This document shows, one piece after another, positions 1-9,557 of a stretch of DNA of 64,000 nucleotides. The notes below the pieces were generated by a model that worked only from the letters and a program-made list of their open reading frames with translations, was not told where the DNA came from and did not search any database. The position numbers and the translations under genes were made by a program. The stretch spans positions 33,262-97,261 of the forward strand of contig NZ_JAHHZM010000018.1 in assembly GCF_018642165.1 (NCBI RefSeq). Reading direction: 5' to 3'. The DNA comes from Echinicola shivajiensis (GTDB taxonomy: Bacteria; Bacteroidota; Bacteroidia; Cytophagales; Cyclobacteriaceae). Each line of letters begins with the position of its first letter. The first letter of the stretch is position 1.

Positions 1-3000
1 GGTTGGGAATGTGATTTTGAGAAGAATAAAATCCATTGGTCAAAAGTAACCAGAGAAATTCATGAGGTAGATGAGGATTTTCAGCCTGATATTGATGATG
101 CCATTGATTTTTATAAAGAAGGTGAAAGTAGAAATAAGATTATCAAGGCAGTTGAATTAGCTGCTAGTGAAGGAAAGCCTTACGATCTGGAGTTACAACT
201 AATTACTGCTAAGGGCAAGGAGAAATGGGTTAGGGCCATTGGACATCCTGAGTTTAAAAATGGCATCTGTGTAAGGCTGTTTGGGACATTCCAAGATATC
301 AATGAAAAAAAGCATTCAGAAATTGAAATCATAAGGTCTAAGAAGTTATTGGAGGACGTCCAGAATGCTTCTTCCGAAGTGAGTATCATTTCTACTGATA
401 AATATGGAATGATCATCGTTTTCAATAGAGGGGCAGAAAAAATGTTGGGCTATAGTGCTGATGAAATGGTGAATAAACAAAGCCCTGCAATAATTCACGA
501 TCCAAATGAGGTAGCTAAGCGGGGAGAAGAATTAAGTGAAGAATATGGAGAGAAAATAGAGGGCTTTAGGGTATTTGTATATAAATCACAATTAGAGGGA
601 GCGGAAGAAAGAGAGTGGACTTATATAAGAAAGGATGGTTCAAGGTTTTATGTTTCCCTTGCAGTTACAACCATTAGAGATGAAAAGGGAGATATTGAAG
701 GGTATTTGGGTATTGCAACTGATATAACTGAACGTAAAGATGCAGAGAGGCAGCTCATTATCGAGAAGGCCAGATTAAATGCATTTGTTACGCACGCGCC
801 TGCAGCAGTGGCGATGTTTGATACTGAGATCAAATATGTTGCTTATTCAAATAGGTGGCTGGAAGAATATAAGTTACAGGGACAAGATTTGAAAAACAGG
901 TCTCATTATGAGGTATTCCCTGGTATTTCTGATGAATGGAAGAGCATTCATTCCAGGTGTTTGAAGGGAGAAGTGATCAGCAATGAAGAGGATGTTTGGA
1001 GACCACCTGGCTGGGATCATGACCAATACTTGAGGTGGGAAGTTAGACCCTGGTATCAGTTTGATGGGGAGATTGGCGGTATAATGATGCTTACTCAGGA
1101 CATTACTGAAGCCTGTCTTCAAAGAGAAGAACTGAAAAGGGCAAAAGTGCTTGCTGAACAGGCGAGTATTGCCAAATCGGAATTCTTGGCCAATATGAGC
1201 CATGAGATCCGGACACCATTAAATGGGGTGATTGGTTTTACGGACTTGGTATTGAAAACCGAACTTACAGAAACCCAAGCTCAGTACCTTTCTATTGTCA
1301 ATCAATCCGGCAATTCTCTATTAAACATTATCAATGATATTCTTGATTTCTCAAAAATAGAGGCTGGTAAGCTTGATCTGGATGTGGATAAGAATGACCT
1401 GTACGAGCTTACCAACCAGGCAAGTGATATCATCACCTATGAAGTCCATAGAAAAGGACTTGAAATGTTGCTTAATATCGATCCTGATATTCCTAGGTAT
1501 ATATGGGTGGACAGTGTAAGGCTAAAGCAAGTATTGGTAAACTTATTAGGAAATGCTTCCAAATTTACTGAGAAAGGTGAGATAGAGTTGAAATTAAGTC
1601 CACTGGGTAAAGCCAATAAAAATGGTGAGATGGCTATCAGGTTTTCTGTGAAGGACACAGGCATAGGTATTCATCCTGACAAGCAAAACAAAATATTTAA
1701 AGCCTTTTCTCAAGAAGATGTTAGTACTACCAAGAAGTATGGTGGTACTGGCCTAGGCCTTACTATTTCAAATAGCTTGCTACATATGATGGGAAGCAAG
1801 ATGAATTTGGTAAGTGAATTGGGAAAGGGGAGCACCTTTTATTTTGACCTCAAAGTGAAGTGTGAACATGGCGAACCAATGGTGTGGGATGAGGAGCTTG
1901 ATATCAAAAGTATTTTGATAGTAGATGATAATGAGAATAATAGGATGATCCTGGAGCGAATGCTAGAACTAAGGGGGATTTCTACTGTTCAGGCTAAAAA
2001 TGGGTTTGAGGCTATTCAAAGACTGATCAATGGGGAGAAATTTGATGTTATTCTGATGGACTATCATATGCCCATGATGGATGGAATTGAGACTATCAGA
2101 AAAATCAGGGAAAGTTTTGATCAGGAGCCTATTATCTTTTTACATAGTTCTTCTGATGACGAAAAAATTGTCAAGGCATGTAGGGAATTAAATGTTCAGC
2201 TTAGATTAGTGAAGCCCATCAAGTTGAGGGATATGTACAACTCACTTTTGACCATCAATAGAAAAGGTATTAATAAGAAGAATCAGGATCAAAAAGTAGA
2301 AGAGACTTCAGTACTGCCAAGCAACACTAAGGTGCTGTTGGTGGAGGATAACAGTATAAATATGTTATTAGCGAAAACCGTATTGGAAAACCTTTCGCCT
2401 GGAATTAAAATTTTGGAAGCATTTAATGGTAAGGAGGCTTTGGAGATCTGTTCTAAGGAACTTCCTGATATAATTCTCATGGATGTCCAAATGCCGGAAA
2501 TGAACGGTTACGAGGCTACCGCTGCAATTAGGGAAAAATACCATAAAAATAATATTCTGATTATTGCCTTAACAGCTGGGAACATTAAGGGCGAAAAAGA
2601 AAAGTGCCTAAAAGCTGGTATGAATGACTTTATAGCCAAGCCATTTGTGGAAGAAGATTTAGTCAAATTACTAGAGAAGTGGACTGTAAAACCGGAAGAA
2701 TATACTTCTAGCTTTAAGCCTTCTAAAGCGGAGTCAATGAGTGATTTTGATGTTGAACAGCTTAAGAGATTATTGGGTATAAATGAGGTTGAAAATGAAA
2801 TGTTCCAGACCATTTTGAAATCTGGAGTGAAGGAATTGGAAAGCTCCCTACAGGATATTGCGCAATTGTCAAAAGATAAAAATCCTCAACTTACCATTGC
2901 TGCACATAAGTTATATGGCTCATCTAGATCCCTAAGAATGGAAAAACTAGCCGAATTATCAGGAGGAATAGAAAAATCAGGTTGTAAGGATTTTGAAGAT

Positions 3001-3084
3001 TTGAACCTTATTGTATTGGTGGAAAAGGTTTTGGAAGAACTGAAGGTTTCTATAGCTGCTGTAAAGCAGTATATAAAAAATTAA
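1..3084 (+). CDS. Multi-PAS hybrid sensor histidine kinase (5' end outside window)
   Basis: The reading frame is open from base 1, so the N-terminus lies upstream. In order, the visible part holds the end of a PAS/PAC domain, two more PAS domains (about 350-760 and 780-1110), a HisKA domain with the H-box HEIRTPLNG (phospho-His codon at 1201), and a HATPase_c domain with N-box ([10 protein letters not shown]), DTGIGI and GGTGLGL. Two receiver domains follow, with phospho-Asp codons near 2059 and 2482, then a C-terminal HPt domain with its His (AAHKLYGSS) at 2905. All catalytic residues seem intact, so it should autophosphorylate and relay His-Asp-His-Asp. No membrane segment lies in the visible part, so sensing is probably through PAS. 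The HPt suggests output to a separate regulator, and the NtrC-type regulator downstream is the obvious candidate (inference). Confidence 0.93.
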   Translation, partial: GWECDFEKNKIHWSKVTREIHEVDEDFQPDIDDAIDFYKEGESRNKIIKAVELAASEGKPYDLELQLITAKGKEKWVRAIGHPEFKNGICVRLFGTFQDINEKKHSEIEIIRSKKLLEDVQNASSEVSIISTDKYGMIIVFNRGAEKMLGYSADEMVNKQSPAIIHDPNEVAKRGEELSEEYGEKIEGFRVFVYKSQLEGAEEREWTYIRKDGSRFYVSLAVTTIRDEKGDIEGYLGIATDITERKDAERQLIIEKARLNAFVTHAPAAVAMFDTEIKYVAYSNRWLEEYKLQGQDLKNRSHYEVFPGISDEWKSIHSRCLKGEVISNEEDVWRPPGWDHDQYLRWEVRPWYQFDGEIGGIMMLTQDITEACLQREELKRAKVLAEQASIAKSEFLANMSHEIRTPLNGVIGFTDLVLKTELTETQAQYLSIVNQSGNSLLNIINDILDFSKIEAGKLDLDVDKNDLYELTNQASDIITYEVHRKGLEMLLNIDPDIPRYIWVDSVRLKQVLVNLLGNASKFTEKGEIELKLSPLGKANKNGEMAIRFSVKDTGIGIHPDKQNKIFKAFSQEDVSTTKKYGGTGLGLTISNSLLHMMGSKMNLVSELGKGSTFYFDLKVKCEHGEPMVWDEELDIKSILIVDDNENNRMILERMLELRGISTVQAKNGFEAIQRLINGEKFDVILMDYHMPMMDGIETIRKIRESFDQEPIIFLHSSSDDEKIVKACRELNVQLRLVKPIKLRDMYNSLLTINRKGINKKNQDQKVEETSVLPSNTKVLLVEDNSINMLLAKTVLENLSPGIKILEAFNGKEALEICSKELPDIILMDVQMPEMNGYEATAAIREKYHKNNILIIALTAGNIKGEKEKCLKAGMNDFIAKPFVEEDLVKLLEKWTVKPEEYTSSFKPSKAESMSDFDVEQLKRLLGINEVENEMFQTILKSGVKELESSLQDIAQLSKDKNPQLTIAAHKLYGSSRSLRMEKLAELSGGIEKSGCKDFEDLNLIVLVEKVLEELKVSIAAVKQYIKN

Positions 3085-3118
3085 AAGCTTTCGGAGGGGA
3101 TTACCCTCTCGAAAGCTT
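3085..3118 (+). terminator. Strong hairpin after the hybrid kinase
   Basis: A long inverted repeat (aagctttcg-gaggg / ccctc-t-cgaaagctt, one bulge) starts right after the kinase stop codon. No T-run follows, so it may act as a 3'-end stabiliser or a non-canonical terminator. Confidence 0.6.
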
Positions 3119-3494
3119 GACTTAAAGTGTAATTGAGTTGGTGTTTGGGTGATCAATCAACTTTTACTATCTAACTTTAAGCATTTCAATGTTTTCTGGA
3201 AAAATCATCGAGCCTCTGTCTTGGATAGATTTTGAAGGACCATACTTACAGTTTGTTTTTCCTTCTAATTCTATCTGGGTTCATTTTCTTTGTCCAGAAT
3301 CTAAATGATTTTGATAATTAATTTACAATTCGTATGCCTTGATTTTAATACATTGATTATGAGTTGCTTGAGTGGTTTTGATCTGTGCCAGATTTCCAGA
3401 ATTTGGAATTCATTCTAAATTCTGTACTTTAATCCACTCATATTTTGCATATATTAGATTTTTGAAAGGGGCTTACCCCAATTCTTTAATTGTT
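3119..3494. other. Intergenic region upstream of the NtrC-type regulator
   Basis: This AT-rich stretch of about 375 bp has no convincing gene. The regulator frame stays open upstream to a possible start at 3372, but those residues do not look like protein, and the receiver domain begins naturally at the ATG at 3495. The stretch therefore probably holds its promoter and leader. I saw no clear sigma-54 or TAnnTTTG element. Confidence 0.5.
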
Positions 3495-4844
3495 ATGAAA
3501 ACGAACGGATTTCAAATTTTTATTGTAGAGGATGACCCTTGGTATGGACAAATCTTGGAGTACCATTTAGGACTTAATCCAGATTATCAGGTGATGCGAT
3601 ACGAAACGGGTAAAGAGCTTTTGGCCAATTTGCATAAAAAGCCTGATGTAGTGACTTTAGATTTTTCCTTACCGGATATGAAGGGTGATGAATTGTTCAA
3701 GAAGATCAGGGAGACCCATTCAGACTTGCCTGTTATTGTGGTAAGTTCCCAAGAGGACATTGCTGTAGCGGTCAAGTTGCTCAAAATGGGCGTGAGCGAT
3801 TACCTTATAAAGGATGATACCACCAAAGATCTGCTATGGAACAGTGTAGTCAGAATCAGGGAAAACCAAAGCCTGAAAAAGGAGGTAGAAAGCCTTAAGG
3901 AGGAATTGGGTCAAAAATTCAATTTCCAAAAGAGCATTATTGGCAGTAGTGATTCACTTCAAAAAGTTTTTGGGCTAATTGAAAAAGCCATTAAAACTAA
4001 TATCAATGTTTCAATTTCAGGTGAAACAGGTACTGGAAAGGAAGTGGTTGCCAAGGCCATCCATTATAATAGTAAAAGAAAGAATAAAAAGTTTGTTGCC
4101 GTAAATATGTCAGCAATACCCAGTGAACTAATAGAAAGTGAGTTGTTTGGGTATGAAAAAGGGGCGTTTACAGGGGCTGTGGCTAGAAAAATAGGTAAGT
4201 TTGAAGAGGCTGAAGGCGGTACTATTTTTTTGGATGAAATAGCTGAACTGGACTTTAATAATCAAAGCAAGTTGCTGAGGGTTTTGCAGGAGCGTGAAAT
4301 CACGCGTGTAGGAGGAAATGAAAGGATTAAACTGGATGTAAGGTTGATAGTCGCCACCCATCAGGATTTGGCTGAAAAGGTAAAGAAAAATGAGTTTAGG
4401 GAGGATCTATATTATCGGGTTATGGGGCTACCCATTTTGCTGCCCCCTCTCAGGGAAAGGGGGAGTGATGTTTTGATCTTGGCAAAGTATTTTATTGATG
4501 AGTTTACCCGTGAGAACAAAATGGCAAGTATTGGTTTAAATCAATATGCTAAGGATAAGTTACTGAAATATCATTACCCGGGTAATGTACGTGAACTAAA
4601 ATCCGTAATTGAGCTGGCTATAGTTATGTCGAATGAGCAGGAAATAACAGAAGACGATTTATCATTTAATAGCATAGTGAGGGAAGACATGTTTCTAGCC
4701 GAGCAAAAGTCTCTAAGGGATCACACCACTGATATAATTAGATATTATTTGAATAAAAACAATAATGATGTGGTCAGCACAGCCAAACAGTTAGATATAG
4801 GTAAGAGTACTATCTATAAAATGATAAAGGATGGGGAGCTTTAA
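3495..4844 (+). CDS. Sigma-54-dependent response regulator (NtrC family)
   Basis: The protein has 449 residues from the ATG at 3495, which directly precedes a receiver domain ([14 protein letters not shown]). Phospho-acceptor Asp is at about residue 56 (VTLDFSLPD) and the conserved Lys is in YLIKDD. The central AAA+ domain has Walker A GETGTGKE, the sigma-54-contact loop GAFTGA, Walker B FLDEIAEL, and the R-finger region [11 protein letters not shown]. The C-terminus is a Fis-type helix-turn-helix ([16 protein letters not shown]). Family knowledge: such proteins hydrolyse ATP to open sigma-54 promoters once phosphorylated. It lies 410 bp downstream of the HPt-containing hybrid kinase and 85 bp upstream of a degenerate kinase-like protein, so these may form one signalling unit (inference). 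Targets cannot be read from the window. Confidence 0.93.
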   Translation: MKTNGFQIFIVEDDPWYGQILEYHLGLNPDYQVMRYETGKELLANLHKKPDVVTLDFSLPDMKGDELFKKIRETHSDLPVIVVSSQEDIAVAVKLLKMGVSDYLIKDDTTKDLLWNSVVRIRENQSLKKEVESLKEELGQKFNFQKSIIGSSDSLQKVFGLIEKAIKTNINVSISGETGTGKEVVAKAIHYNSKRKNKKFVAVNMSAIPSELIESELFGYEKGAFTGAVARKIGKFEEAEGGTIFLDEIAELDFNNQSKLLRVLQEREITRVGGNERIKLDVRLIVATHQDLAEKVKKNEFREDLYYRVMGLPILLPPLRERGSDVLILAKYFIDEFTRENKMASIGLNQYAKDKLLKYHYPGNVRELKSVIELAIVMSNEQEITEDDLSFNSIVREDMFLAEQKSLRDHTTDIIRYYLNKNNNDVVSTAKQLDIGKSTIYKMIKDGEL

Positions 4845-4929
4845 TGCTTAGAATAATGTGTTTATAAAAGTGTTTTTATGTCAAAATAAAGATCTGTTAA
4901 TTGTTTTTAAATTTTTTAATACCTGAATT

Positions 4930-6228
4930 TTGCTGAGGATTTTAGATCATCATATAGATAAACAGAATATAGAAAGAGGTAAAGTCTCTTTGGAAAATGT
5001 AGGCTTTGATCTAAAGCAGCTATTGCAAAGAACAATTGGATTTATGCATCCCCATGCTCAGGAAAAGGGAAAGTTACTGAATTTAGCTTTTATAGATCAC
5101 CTTATTTCTCCTGTTCTCATAGGGGATCCTTACAGGATAAATCAAGTTTTTTGTCAATTAATTTATCAAGGTTTATTTTATTCCAAAACGGGTAGATTGG
5201 AAATTAGCTGTGAGTTAAAGGAAGAAAATGAGATAACACAAATTATTCAGCTTAAACTTACTGATATAGGGAATGATAATTTAAAAATGGCATTACCCTC
5301 TGAATCCCTTCAAAAGGATGCTGATAAATCAATAGGAAGTTTTTTTAAGTTTTATAATCTATTTACAGACGATAAATTGATCCCCATGCTGAAGGGACAG
5401 TTAATTTATACGCTTGATAAGGAGTGGCAAGAAGTAGTTTGCCTAGAAATCAGTTTTAAAATAGGAAAACCTAAAGATCAGTTGCCATCGGCAGATGCTG
5501 ATTTTGATTTTATTCAGGACAAGAAGATATTATTGGCGGAGCAAAACGAGCTCAATAGAATAATGATCAAGGGGCTTTTTCAAGAAAAGGGAGCTGAGGT
5601 TCAGGTATGTAATAACGGATTGGAGGTCTTGAAAAAGTTGGAAGAGAGTTCAGTCGACTTTGTGCTATTGAGTGATGATTTGTCTTTATTGAATGGTTTA
5701 GAAACAGCCAAAATTATTAGGCAAAAGAGGGGGCTTGATATCTCCATCATCGGTGTATTTTCAGAGATGGAAATGATGAGGGTGGAGATGCTCGGTAAAA
5801 CAGGCATGAATGATTATCTGATTAAACCTTTTGATGAATATGAATTATTTGAAAAGTTGAAAAATAGTAAAATTCAGTCAGTAGAGTCTCCTGAGGAGTT
5901 GTTATATGACCTCGAAAAATTAAAAACCATTTGCAATGGAAATTTAGGGTTCATGCAAAACATGATAACCTTATTTATTCAGGTTTCTAATTCCTCCATT
6001 AAGGAAATGAGGGAGGCTTTAATGAATAGGGATTTAGCGGAGGTTCAAAAAGTAGCTCATCGATTAAAACCCTCATTGAATAGTATGGGAATTACTAGGG
6101 TCAAAGAGGATATAGTGCTGCTGGAAGAAGGAGAGCTTAACCAAGATGAGATAGTGAAAATTCTGGGTAGGATAGAGGCTGTGGTTGAAGAAGCAAATAT
6201 GGAATTAAAGAAGGTGAAGCTGATTTAA
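4930..6228 (+). CDS. Truncated, catalytically degenerate hybrid-kinase-like protein (pseudo-HATPase, pseudo-receiver, HPt)
   Basis: The 432-residue frame starts at a TTG, with an in-frame TGA two codons upstream. Its first residues align with the last part of a HisKA domain (LRILDHHIDKQNIERGKVSL against typical [13 protein letters not shown]), so the H-box helix is absent. The HATPase-like part has Gln for the N-box Asn (QLIYQGLFYS), TDIGND for DTGIG, and no GGTGLGL box. In the receiver, the acidic pair is EQ, the phospho-Asp is Ser (FVLLSDDLSLLNG), and the switch Thr is Phe, though the Lys in YLIKPF remains. The C-terminal HPt keeps its His (VAHRLKPSLNSMG). The frame is uninterrupted over 1.3 kb, which argues for a retained non-catalytic role such as a phosphotransfer sink or scaffold, but slow decay is possible. 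Confidence 0.75.
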   Translation: MLRILDHHIDKQNIERGKVSLENVGFDLKQLLQRTIGFMHPHAQEKGKLLNLAFIDHLISPVLIGDPYRINQVFCQLIYQGLFYSKTGRLEISCELKEENEITQIIQLKLTDIGNDNLKMALPSESLQKDADKSIGSFFKFYNLFTDDKLIPMLKGQLIYTLDKEWQEVVCLEISFKIGKPKDQLPSADADFDFIQDKKILLAEQNELNRIMIKGLFQEKGAEVQVCNNGLEVLKKLEESSVDFVLLSDDLSLLNGLETAKIIRQKRGLDISIIGVFSEMEMMRVEMLGKTGMNDYLIKPFDEYELFEKLKNSKIQSVESPEELLYDLEKLKTICNGNLGFMQNMITLFIQVSNSSIKEMREALMNRDLAEVQKVAHRLKPSLNSMGITRVKEDIVLLEEGELNQDEIVKILGRIEAVVEEANMELKKVKLI

Positions 6229-6769
6229 ATCCTTATACCTGGCATTGAGCCTTGAAGTTCAGTTTTTTATTTTTGGGAAATCCATATTCAAATTAAGTTT
6301 TCCATATATGGAATAGGATTCCAATAAATGGAAATAGAAATAATACGAATCCTCGATTTTATCTGTTTTAGGCTGATTTTATGCTTGGCATAAGAATGGT
6401 AATAAGGCAGTAGAATATCCCTCAATCGTTAATCTTCCAAAGTAGCGATCACCTTATATAGGGATTCTTTTTTGATAAGAGTGATCATCCTAAGTGTCCA
6501 GATGGTTTGTCTGGGCACTTTTATTTTATCTTGAATAATTAATGTTTGTACTTCCTTAAAATGGTTAGGGTCTAATTGGCTATTATATTATAAATACTTA
6601 TTGTTTCGGTAGATGATTTTGTGGTTTAGCCATATGAGGTCTGCTCTAATAGTTTATAGATGAAAAAAGCATAAAAAATTAGGTTTTGAAAGCTAATATT
6701 TTTTATTTTCAAGCTGTTTTTGAACTGATAGAATTTCATTAACCTTTAAATAAACAAAATCCCAAAGTA
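6229..6769. other. Intergenic region with a buried terminator
   Basis: About 540 bp with no credible ORF. It contains a clear intrinsic terminator (6492-6527) roughly 265 bp past the preceding stop, plus an upstream pair of complementary gatcac/gtgatc segments near 6450-6490. Either the upstream gene has a long 3' UTR or a short independent RNA ends here. The last ~200 bp should hold the MFS gene promoter. Confidence 0.5.
6492..6527 (+). terminator. Intrinsic terminator
   Basis: Stem aagtgtccaga / tctgggcactt (11 bp, one G-U), loop of about seven bases, then the T-rich run ttttattttatc. Confidence 0.75.
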
Positions 6770-7963
6770 ATGAACCAGACTATTAAAAAGTATGCATTAT
6801 TTAATGCCAGTTGTTTGGCATTAATTGTCACCTCAATGACCTTTGCTGTCAGGGCAAAATTAGAAGGTGTTTTAGAAACTGATTTCGAATTAACAAGTAC
6901 AGAAATAGGCTTGGCATTTGCGCCAGCTTTTTGGGGCTTTACCCTAGCCATGATTATTGGTGGTCCTTTGGTGGACTATTTTGGTATCAAAAAGATAGTT
7001 TGGATGGCTTTTTTTAGTCATTTAGTTGGAATTGTACTAACAATTTTCTCTACCGAGTTTTACTCTTTTTTCTTAGGAACCATGTTCATTGGTATTGGTA
7101 ATGGAATGGTCGAGGCAGCTTGTAATCCTTTGGTGGCAAGTCTATTTCCAGAGAACAAAACGAAGATGTTAAACCGTTTTCATGTATGGTTCCCAGGTGG
7201 AATTGTGATAGGCAGCCTCATTGGCTATTTTATGATGGACATGCTAGGATTGCCATGGCAAGCTTTAGTAGCCGTATTATTTATCCCGCTTGTTCTTTAT
7301 GGTATCTTGTTCATGGGCAAAGATTTGCCAAAAACTGAAAGAGTGGCTATGGGAGTTTCCAATAAGCAAATGTGGAAAGCCGTAGTGTCTCCTTTATTTT
7401 TATTGATGGGATTTTGCATGTTGTTGACAGCTTCCACTGAATTGGGGACCAACCAGAGAATTGAATCATTGCTGAGCGAAACTGGTGTTTCCGGCATTTT
7501 GATCTTAGCCTTCGTAAATGGAATTATGGCAATAGGAAGAGGGTTTGCAGGTCCCGTTGTGAAGAAGTTGGATACTACTGGAATGTTGCTGTTTTCCGCT
7601 ATTTTTAGCTGTATTGGCTTGCTTTGGCTAAGCAATGCGAGTGGTGCCATTGTATTTGCTGCTGCTTTTGTTTTTGCGATAGGAATTACTTATTTCTGGC
7701 CAACAATGTTAAGTTTTGTTGCCGAAAGAATTCCAGAAAGTGGTGCTCTTGGCCTTTCCCTGATGGGAGGTTTAGGCATGTTCTCTGTTTCTATAGTCTT
7801 ACCTGTAATGGGTTCATTTATGGATGCAGATAGCGGTGCATCGACTTTGTCTTATGTAGCTATTTTGCCAGCAATACTTACAATAATATTCTTCCTTTTG
7901 TTTATGAAATTTAAAGGGAATAAGATCCAAAGGGATGTAAAAGCTGAAGAGGCTTTGTCTTAA
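6770..7963 (+). CDS. MFS transporter, FucP-like sugar permease
   Basis: The 397-residue protein has about twelve hydrophobic segments in two halves joined by a charged loop near residue 190. It carries MFS features such as GGPLVDYFGIKK after TM2 and a conserved segment GIGNGMVEAACNPLVASLFP typical of Bacteroidota sugar permeases related to FucP and NagP. The ATG at 6770 precedes a short charged stretch and TM1. It probably imports a monosaccharide by proton symport across the inner membrane. Fucose, N-acetylglucosamine or a uronic acid would fit the nearby polysaccharide region, but the substrate cannot be read directly. It stands alone, with a terminator just after it and a 540-bp gap before it. 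Confidence 0.82.
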   Translation: MNQTIKKYALFNASCLALIVTSMTFAVRAKLEGVLETDFELTSTEIGLAFAPAFWGFTLAMIIGGPLVDYFGIKKIVWMAFFSHLVGIVLTIFSTEFYSFFLGTMFIGIGNGMVEAACNPLVASLFPENKTKMLNRFHVWFPGGIVIGSLIGYFMMDMLGLPWQALVAVLFIPLVLYGILFMGKDLPKTERVAMGVSNKQMWKAVVSPLFLLMGFCMLLTASTELGTNQRIESLLSETGVSGILILAFVNGIMAIGRGFAGPVVKKLDTTGMLLFSAIFSCIGLLWLSNASGAIVFAAAFVFAIGITYFWPTMLSFVAERIPESGALGLSLMGGLGMFSVSIVLPVMGSFMDADSGASTLSYVAILPAILTIIFFLLFMKFKGNKIQRDVKAEEALS

Positions 7964-7983
7964 AAGCAGTTCTTAGTAAAATA

Positions 7984-8010
7984 AAAGGCCTTCTCCGAGA
8001 GAAGGCCTTT
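7984..8010. terminator. Bidirectional terminator between convergent genes
   Basis: Perfect 12-bp stem aaaggccttctc / gagaaggccttt with a 3-base loop. It is flanked by A/T runs on both sides and lies between the MFS gene and the minus-strand kinase pseudogene. Confidence 0.88.
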
Positions 8011-8031
8011 TATTCAACATCTAGCCTGATT

Positions 8032-9073
8032 TTACCTAACTGCTTCAAGGTGCTTTTTGATCATGGAATATAGCTTTATAGGCTCAAATGGTTTGCTAAT
8101 AATATCACATACCCCAGCAGACTCTGCTTTTTGTATATCTTCTTCGAGCACTACTGCTGAAAGCCCAATAATGGGGATCTCACTATTTTGTTCCTGCATT
8201 TCCTTTTTGATGATCTGAGTGGCTTCAAATCCATTCATTTCCGGCATATACATGTCCATCAAAATAATGTCAAAGCTTTTCTCCTTAAACAATTGAACAG
8301 CTTCAGTTCCTGTTTCTGCTATTTCAAGATTTACGTTCCAATCTTTCATAACATGTTTTGCAGCAAACTGATTGATCATATTGTCTTCTGCCATCAAAAT
8401 GGAAACTGTTTCCTCAAAAGGTCGGATTTCCTGATCTTTTTGATTTTCTTCTTCCATATACTCATCCTTTACTAGCTCAAAATCATTCATAAATGTAAAA
8501 GTCGACCCTTTTCCTAATGTACTTTCAACCTTTAAGTCCCCTCCTTTACATATCGCCAGGTTTCGAGCAATACTTAATCCAAGCCCTGTGCCTCCGTATT
8601 TATGGGTAATGGTAGGATCTGCTTGGGAAAATTCTTCAAATATACGTTCTAATTGTTCTAATTTCCTTATTCTCGGTTTGCAGTTTCTTAGATCCATCAA
8701 TCGATTCATCGATATTTAATAATATCTTCTCAACTAAGCCTTCTAATTCCTTTACCCGCTTAATCTGATTGGGATTGTCTGATATAAGATTTTTGAGTTT
8801 ATCCAGGCTTTCTTGAATGGAGTCTTTGGCCGTTATATAGCCATTTAGTTGATAATCTTGATTGGTTAAGGCAAAATTGCTCAGACTAGCTTCTGCAATG
8901 AGTAATTGGATAAGTGTTTCTTTTGTTGTCACTAGGACATCATAAGTGTGTTCTACTCTTTCTGATCTGTTTTCATAGGACTTTAAACTATTATAGGATG
9001 AGTAATTCACTAAAGCAATGATGATTAGTGAAATAGAGAATCCAATAATGATCCGATTTTTAAAATTTAGCAT
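8032..9073 (-). pseudogene. CHASE3 hybrid histidine kinase broken by internal deletion and frameshift
   Basis: Two overlapping minus-strand frames make up one damaged gene. The 5' piece (9073 down to about 8636, 145 aa) has an N-terminal TM helix (IIIGFSISLIIIALVNY) and a CHASE3-type helical sensor domain. The 3' piece (8709 down to 8032) begins in a different frame at the tail of a HATPase domain ([14 protein letters not shown], then [12 protein letters not shown]) and continues into an intact receiver (phospho-Asp in [13 protein letters not shown]; Lys in ISKPFE). The second TM, the HisKA domain and most of the ATPase domain are missing, roughly 250 residues. The two frames meet at a 9-bp tandem repeat, gttctaatt x2 (8646-8663), which may mark the junction. 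The receiver could still be expressed from an internal start, but kinase function is lost. Confidence 0.85.
8646..8663. repeat. 9-bp tandem repeat at the kinase deletion junction
   Basis: Two adjacent copies of gttctaatt lie exactly where the CHASE3 frame runs out and the HATPase/receiver frame begins. This fits microhomology at a deletion end. Confidence 0.6.
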
Positions 9074-9557
9074 TGTGAGTAGGGAAACTAAGTTGGTAAA
9101 TGAAAGGGGGATAAATTATAAAAGAATTTACTTCAAAATATAGCAATTAATGTCAAAAATAGTAAATATAGCAGACACTAATGTTTATGATTTTTTGCCG
9201 TTCATTTTGTGTTTCCAATAGGATTTTTACAAAAAACTATAAAATTGAAGATAGTGTAAACTTAATTGGATTAGCTCCTGATTTTACTTTGTAAAGGTAG
9301 TGTAAAAAGCCTAAATCAACCTTGCACTTTGCTACAAATTAAACAATTGTTATATGAGGTTATAATCGTTTAAGGGGTATTGTGGGGTACTGAATATTTT
9401 TGTTTTTTACTGAATATCTGAAAGAAAATATAGGAGATTAAAGAGGAAGAATTGGATAGTTTTGTTTAAGTTTAGTTTAGGATTAAATCAGGTTAATGCC
9501 TCAAGGCAATTTTTTCAAAACCTGAAAGGAATCAAATTATTTCTTAATTGTATTTAA
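9074..9557. other. Divergent intergenic region
   Basis: About 480 AT-rich bases lie between the minus-strand kinase pseudogene and the plus-strand DUF5009 gene, presumably carrying both promoters. A TATTTTTG matching the Bacteroidota -7 consensus TAnnTTTG lies near 9396, but no TTTG sits at the expected -33 distance. I saw nothing else. Confidence 0.4.

Noticed and set aside
3372..3494. Upstream extension of the NtrC-type regulator
   Set aside because: The extra 41 residues are not protein-like, and the receiver domain starts naturally at 3495.
9390..9410. TATTTTTG as a promoter for the DUF5009 gene
   Set aside because: It matches the -7 element, but no TTTG lies at the right distance upstream, so I did not list it as a feature.
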